A stretch of DNA of 59,873 bases, taken from Eimeria necatrix. Lineage: Eukaryota > Apicomplexa > Conoidasida > Eucoccidiorida > Eimeriidae. The translations under genes were made by a program, and so were the position numbers. The stretch covers positions 1 to 59,873 of the forward strand of contig NW_013652516.1 in the NCBI RefSeq assembly GCF_000499385.1, read 5' to 3'. The notes below the pieces were generated by a model. It searched no databases, was not told the origin of the DNA, and saw only the letters and a list, made by a program, of their open reading frames with translations. This document shows positions 55,155 through 59,873 of this stretch, one piece after another (within the stretch, counting starts at the first letter, position 1; the number at the start of each line of letters is the position of its first letter).

Positions 55155-55565
55155 AAGCCAGGGGGGCCCTTGGGGGGCCCCACAAGAGGCCCTTGGGGGG
55201 CCCCACAGGAGGCCCTTGGGGGGCCCCACAGGAGGCCCTTGGGGGGCCCCACAGGAGGCCCTTGGGGGGCCCCACAAGAGGCCCTTGGGGGCCCCCACAA
55301 GAGGTCCTTGGTGGGCCCCACAAGAGGGCCCCACAAGGGGCCCTTGGGGGGCCCCACACAAGGCCACAGGAAGGCCCTTAGAGGGCCCCACAGAGGAGCA
55401 CCTACAGGGGCCCCCACACGGGGCCCCACAGGAGGCCCCTTAGGGGGCCCCCCACGGGGCCCCCCTATAGGGGACTTCCTCCTGATGGGGCCCCCTGGGG
55501 GGCCCCCTGTAGGACCCCCTGTGGGGCCCCTTGTGAGGGGCCCCGTGGGGCCCCTTGGGTCCAAG
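55155..55565. repeat. 23-bp GC-rich tandem array, then GGGGCCCC blocks
   Basis: About eight units of GCCCTTGGGGGGCCCCACA(A/G)GAG with a 23-bp period from about 55165 to 55350, degenerating to GGGGCCCC blocks to 55565. It ends just before the BRCA2 stop codon. Confidence 0.9.
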
Positions 55566-55570
55566 GGGCT

Positions 55571-55929
55571 TCAGAAGCCCCGAGCTGCTAGGGTCACCTG
55601 CAGTACGCGGTGCCTTGCAGCAGCAGCTGCAGCAACAAGTGCAGCAGCAGCAGCAGCAGCAGCAGCTGGCGGAGCCGCTGCTGCTGAACTGGCAGCAGCG
55701 CCGCCTGCGGCGCTCGCTGCAGCTGCTGCCGTGGCTGCTGCACCTGCAGCAGCAGCAACGGCGGCCTGCAGCGCCTTTGCTTCCTGCGACAGCAGCGGCT
55801 GCTTAACTGCAGCAGCAGCAGCACCAACTGCCAGCTGCAGCAGCGGAGTCACTCCCCTGAAGACCCAGAAGTTAGCAGCAACATCATACCTCTCAAACTC
55901 GACTCCCTCGATGCACGCGCAGGCAAACC

Positions 55930-55985
<56 letters not shown>

Positions 55986-56204
55986 AGCGCAGCACGGGCA
56001 GGCTCCAGGAACCGGGGCACTTGGGAAGCGCTGCTGCTGCTGCCCTCAGGGGGGCCCCCACTCCGCAGCTGCACGCAGCAAATCTGGAGGCCCCCAGTCA
56101 TTAAGTAGAGGGCCCCCTCAGCCTCTGGGGGGCCCCCCTGCGGGGCCCCGCGGGGCCCCTGCTGCTGCCCCTGCGAAGCAGAACGCAACACAAGCGCACC
56201 CCAC

Positions 56205-56237
<33 letters not shown>

Positions 56238-56458
56238 AGTGGCCTGCGGGGGCTGACTGGGGCAGCAGCAGACTGCAGCAAAACTCACCTGGACCCCGCA
56301 GCTTAGCTGCAGGTGCAGCAGCAAACCAACAAGGTCATAGGGGAGGCCCCCTGCGAGGCCTAGGGCCCCGGGGGCCCCCCTGGGCAGCTGCTCAAGGGGC
56401 CCCCCAGGCACTTCGAGGCCCCAGAGGGGGGCATTCCATGCTGCACTGCTGCCGTCCT

Positions 56459-56501
<43 letters not shown>

Positions 56502-57485
56502 GCTGCCCACGCGGCCCTCCAAGCAGTGGGGCCCGAACCCGCAGCAGCTAAGATGAGCCCCAGAGAGCGCCGGCAGACGCAGCAGCAAAGGCAGGGCCTG
56601 CGGGGGCACTAACTGCTGCTGCTGCCTTTGAATTGCTGAATTTGCAAAAAGGAAAGAGATAGAACCAAAGAGGGGAAACACAGCGCTGCGAGCAAGGGGA
56701 CCAGCAAGCAAGTGGCAGCAGCAGCGAAGCAGCAGCAGCAGCAGGCAGCAGCAGCAGGAAACAGCAGCAGCAGGGAGGCCGAAGCAGCAAGAATGCAGCA
56801 GCAAGGCAGCAGCAGCAGCAGCAAGACTCACCGAACAGTGGAATACAGACGGGGGAGGCTGACGTACTGTCCTGCTGCTGCTCTGTGTCTGCGTCTGCTC
56901 TCGAGCTCGAGGAGGGTCCTTGCTGTTGCTGCTGCTGCTGCTGCGTTGCCCGCACTGCCTGCAGCAGCAGCAGCAGCGCCTGCTGCGCCCCTCTGCTGCT
57001 GCTGCTGCTGCTGCTGCTGCGGGGGGGCCCCCACTCGAAGGCCCACCAGCCGCAGACGCCGGCCTTCCCTAACTACTTCTTGGGTTTCTTCTGTCCAAGG
57101 CAAATGCACAAGTGCGAGGGACAATCTGAGTTGCTGCAGGAAGGGCCTCTGCTGCTGCTGCTGCAGCAGCAGCAGCTGCTGCTGCTGCGGGTCCCCCACC
57201 CACGGGCAGAATGTGGGGTCCTCGGGAGGCCCCTCGTCCCTCAGTGGGGCCCCACACCCATTGGGCTGCCTATTCTCGTCAGGCCCAAGGCTGCCTTTGC
57301 ATTCTGCTGCTGCTGCTGCTGCTGCTGCTTGCTGCAGCAGCAAGGCGTCCACTACCAGCAGCCGCGTCTGCTGCGTGACCTGCTGCTGCACTGCAGCAAG
57401 CTCGGCAGCAAGTTTCTCTAGCAGCCTCTCGCGCTGCCTTTCCAGTTCCCTTGTGGCTTCCAACGGGTCGTCCTCGTCATCGTCT

Positions 57486-57520
<35 letters not shown>

Positions 57521-57677
57521 CTGCTGCAGTCTGCGCTCTGCTGCTGCGGCGCTTTCCTCCCGGCAGCGCTGCAGCTGCTCGGCAAGGGCCTCGAGCGGGC
57601 CTTGGTGAGCAGCAAGCAGCAGCTGCTCCTGAGCTTGCTTCCACCTGTCCCCCTCGTGCAGCGACAGCAGCACAGGC

Positions 57678-57720
<43 letters not shown>

Positions 57721-58566
57721 GGCGGCAGTGCGGCGGCAGCACCCGCAGCACCACCACCTCCACCAGAGGCAGGGGGCCCCCCACTGGCTTGAGGGCCCTG
57801 AGGGGCAGCGGGAAGTACCTGGGGATTGGCAGCAGCCCGAGGCCCTTGGGCAGTCTGGGGGAGCAGCAGCAGCAGCAGCAACTCGACAGCAGCAGGAAGC
57901 CTCGCTCGGGGGCCTCCAGGGGGCAGTAGCCCTCGCCGGCGCCTCCCATCTGGGCCCCCTGCAGCAGCAGCCGCAGCATGCGCATGGGCGGGGGGCCCCA
58001 GTCCTCCTGCTGCAGCAGCAGCAGCTCCTGCTGCTGCTGCTGCTGCTGCTGCGGACCCCTCACGCCTGCGCCTCTGCTGCTCCCCAGAGACCGACACAAA
58101 GCAGCAGCTAAGAAGCAGTCTTGAACTTTTCCAACAATCCAGTAAAAGCCATCAGTAAGAGCCACCTCAGCCACGCCCACCACCTCCTGGGGGCCCCCCG
58201 GGGGGCCCCCCGGGGGGCCCCCCAGGGGGCCCCCCCAGGGGGGGGGCCCCCCGGGGGGCCCCCTCTCGGGGGCCCCCGGAACAGACCCTTTTAGGGGCCC
58301 CCGCCAGCCAAGAACGCCGAGAGCAAGAGGAAGTGCTGCTGCAGCATCTCCTTCACAAATGCGGCGGAGACAGGAGCGCCAGCCTTCTGCTTCTTTTGCT
58401 GCTCGCAGCAGCAGCTGCTGCAGCAGCAGCAGCGGACTCGGGGGCGGGGGCGGGGGCCCCCGCAAAGACTGCAGCAAATATTGCTGCCGCCAACGGAGAC
58501 ACAAGAAGAAGGCGAGGAGGCGGTAGTGGTGGCAAAACCAGCGCCAGTCGAAGCGCGAGAGGCTCG

Positions 58567-58622
<56 letters not shown>

Positions 58623-58696
58623 GCGGTTGTTGCTGCTGGAGCAGTTCTGTGGCTTTTGAGGGCCCCCACAGGCAGCCTGTGGCGCTGCAGCAGCAC

Positions 58697-58727
<31 letters not shown>

Positions 58728-58931
58728 AGCTCGTGCTGCTCCCGCAAGGCGCAGCAAAACATTTGGTACAGCTGCGGGGGGCCCCCCAGCAGCAGCTGCC
58801 CGCGGGGCCCCGGCCAGCAAAAGACAAATGCTGCTGCTGCTCCGAAGCAGCAGCGGGAAGGGTCGCTGGAGGGGCCCCCGCCTGCCACGGCTGCTGTCCA
58901 GCCTCCGCGGTGCAGCACCTCGCTTCTCGCT

Positions 58932-58978
<47 letters not shown>

Positions 58979-59174
58979 CAGGTGGGTCAGCGGGTAGCTG
59001 TAGCGGCACCAGAGCTCTAGCAGCCGACGGCGGCTCACAAGACACCGAGGCTTGCTGCTTGCTGCTGCAGCAGACGCAGACGGCTGCACTGCTGCTGCTG
59101 GTGCTGCTGCTGCTGCTGCTGACAGTGCGAAGCCTGCAGCAGCACCTCCCGTTGCCGTTTCTGGCGCTGCTGCT

Positions 59175-59208
<34 letters not shown>

Positions 59209-59336
59209 GGGCAATTCTCTTAGGGGGCTTAAAGCCACCCCTAGTTGGAACCCGCTGCCGCTTTTGCTGCGGCAGCAGCCCGCCGGCTATGGCGGGCCTG
59301 CGCAGGCCTAGGGACCCCCGGTGCAGCGAGGGAGTG

Positions 59337-59395
<59 letters not shown>

Positions 59396-59663
59396 TGGCT
59401 CGCTCACTACGGTGGACGCCGAAGGGACTGGGGACGAAGCCGGCACTGATAAAAGCGCTGCCTCCCCGTTTCCTGCTGCTGCTGCTGCTGCTGCTGACTT
59501 TGCTTCTTGGCTGCCGGTGCTGCTGCTGCTGCAGCTAGTCCTGTTGCTGCTGCTATCTGCGTCTGTGTCTTGCTGCTGCAGCAAACTGCGGGCCTTCGCT
59601 AGAGCCTGCGGGTTGATTTGCACCTGTCGCCCAGATGCAAAGGAAAAGCCCGCAGCAGCAGAA

Positions 59664-59694
<31 letters not shown>

Positions 59695-59837
59695 CTCCTT
59701 GGTTGTTGTCGCTGCTGCTGCTGCTGCTGTTGCTATCTGTGTCTTGCTGCTGCAGCAAACTGCGGGCCTTTGCTAGAGCCTGCGGGCTGATTTGCACCTG
59801 TCGGCCAGATGCAAAGGAAAAACCCGCAGCAGCAGAA

Positions 59838-59873
<36 letters not shown>
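55571..59873 (-). CDS. BRCA2: BRCA2, C-terminal portion (5' end beyond the window)
   Basis: Three exons (59873-56832, continuing off the edge; 56625-56289; 56170-55571) join in phases 2 and 0, giving about 1,325 visible aa. In order: two BRC repeats (GFSFASGRQVQISPQALAKA and GFSFASGRQVQINPQALAKA) with the RAD51-binding FxxA motif as FSFA and a 58-aa period; Ala/Gln/Pro linkers; the helical domain (FDWRWFCHHYRLLAFF, GWRSCLRRICEGDAA); OB1 (VALTDGFYWIVGKVQD, PLEAPERGF, PIPRYFPLPL); a charged helical segment at the Tower position (EALAEQLQRCREE, RELERQRERLLEKLAAEL); OB2 (LALVHLPWTEETQEVVREGR); then LPYDLVGLLLHLQLSCGVQ and OB3 (GALYLMTGGLQICCVQLRSG, ANFWVFRGVTPL). BRCA2 loads RAD51 on single-stranded DNA during homologous recombination. 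Poly-A, Q and S runs interrupt the linkers. The last stretch to 55571 is Ala-rich and its exact end is less certain. More BRC repeats may lie to the right. Confidence 0.9.
59580..59854 (-). repeat. Tandem BRC-repeat duplication (174-bp period)
   Basis: The block starting CTGCGGGCCTT at 59586 recurs at 59760 (174 bp, 58 codons) with only a few substitutions over about 80 bp, including the GCAAAGGAAAA(A/G)CCCGCAGCAGCAGAAGCT end followed by a (CTG)n run. The unit is a BRC repeat plus its poly-Ala linker, and the window cuts into the linker of a possible further unit. Confidence 0.9.

Noticed and set aside
55170..56108. Plus-strand GGPTGGPWG repeat frame
   Set aside because: It is a translation of the 23-bp noncoding array running into antisense BRCA2, with no family or start context.

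Overview
This is nuclear DNA of an apicomplexan parasite, almost certainly a coccidian of the Eimeria type. The evidence is intron-rich genes, very many CAG/CTG trinucleotide runs in both exons and introns (read as poly-Q, -A, -S or -L), and scattered interstitial TTTAGGG/CCCTAAA telomere-type repeats. The genes that can be recognised are all eukaryotic. The species was not determined; E. tenella-like is an inference.

The window splits in two at about 31 kb. The left part (1-31 kb) has few repeats and sparse genes. It holds two convincing members, plus eroded candidates, of a minus-strand family with a transmembrane first exon (25-1183 and 10509-12105). It also holds a NUFIP1-like snoRNP assembly factor with a giant poly-Q first exon (17022-20559, +). 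Its last gene is a 16-exon secreted protein of about 1,030 residues (23944-30431, +) in which nearly every intron is phase 1. Most of the remaining sequence in 1-24 kb shows no recognisable gene.

The right part (31-59.9 kb) is dense with genes and saturated with repeats. Splice phases and family alignments let whole genes be rebuilt: an MPDU1-type PQ-loop protein (31866-35509, +); an unrecognised Q-rich four-exon gene (35524-38079, -) ending 14 bp from MPDU1; an Arp10/Arp11-type actin-related protein with 11 exons (38647-43993, +); tRNA-Gly(CCC) (45667-45737); a 150-aa EF-hand protein (46234-48441, +); an organellar ribosome recycling factor (49788-52870, +); and the 3' part of BRCA2, with two BRC repeats and the helical/OB DNA-binding region (55571-59873, -, running off the right edge). 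Between the last two lies about 2.7 kb of degenerate tandem repeat.

The genes do not form one pathway. They cover snoRNP assembly, dolichol-linked sugar use, actin-related cytoskeleton, Ca2+ sensing, organellar translation and recombination. The common theme is repeat architecture. Introns end in sense-strand (CTG)n running into the CAG acceptor, exons tend to carry CAG (poly-Q), and telomere-type repeats sit inside introns, even directly on splice donors. Exon joins were inferred by reading, checking that phases agree and that joined peptides match the family; no transcript data were available.
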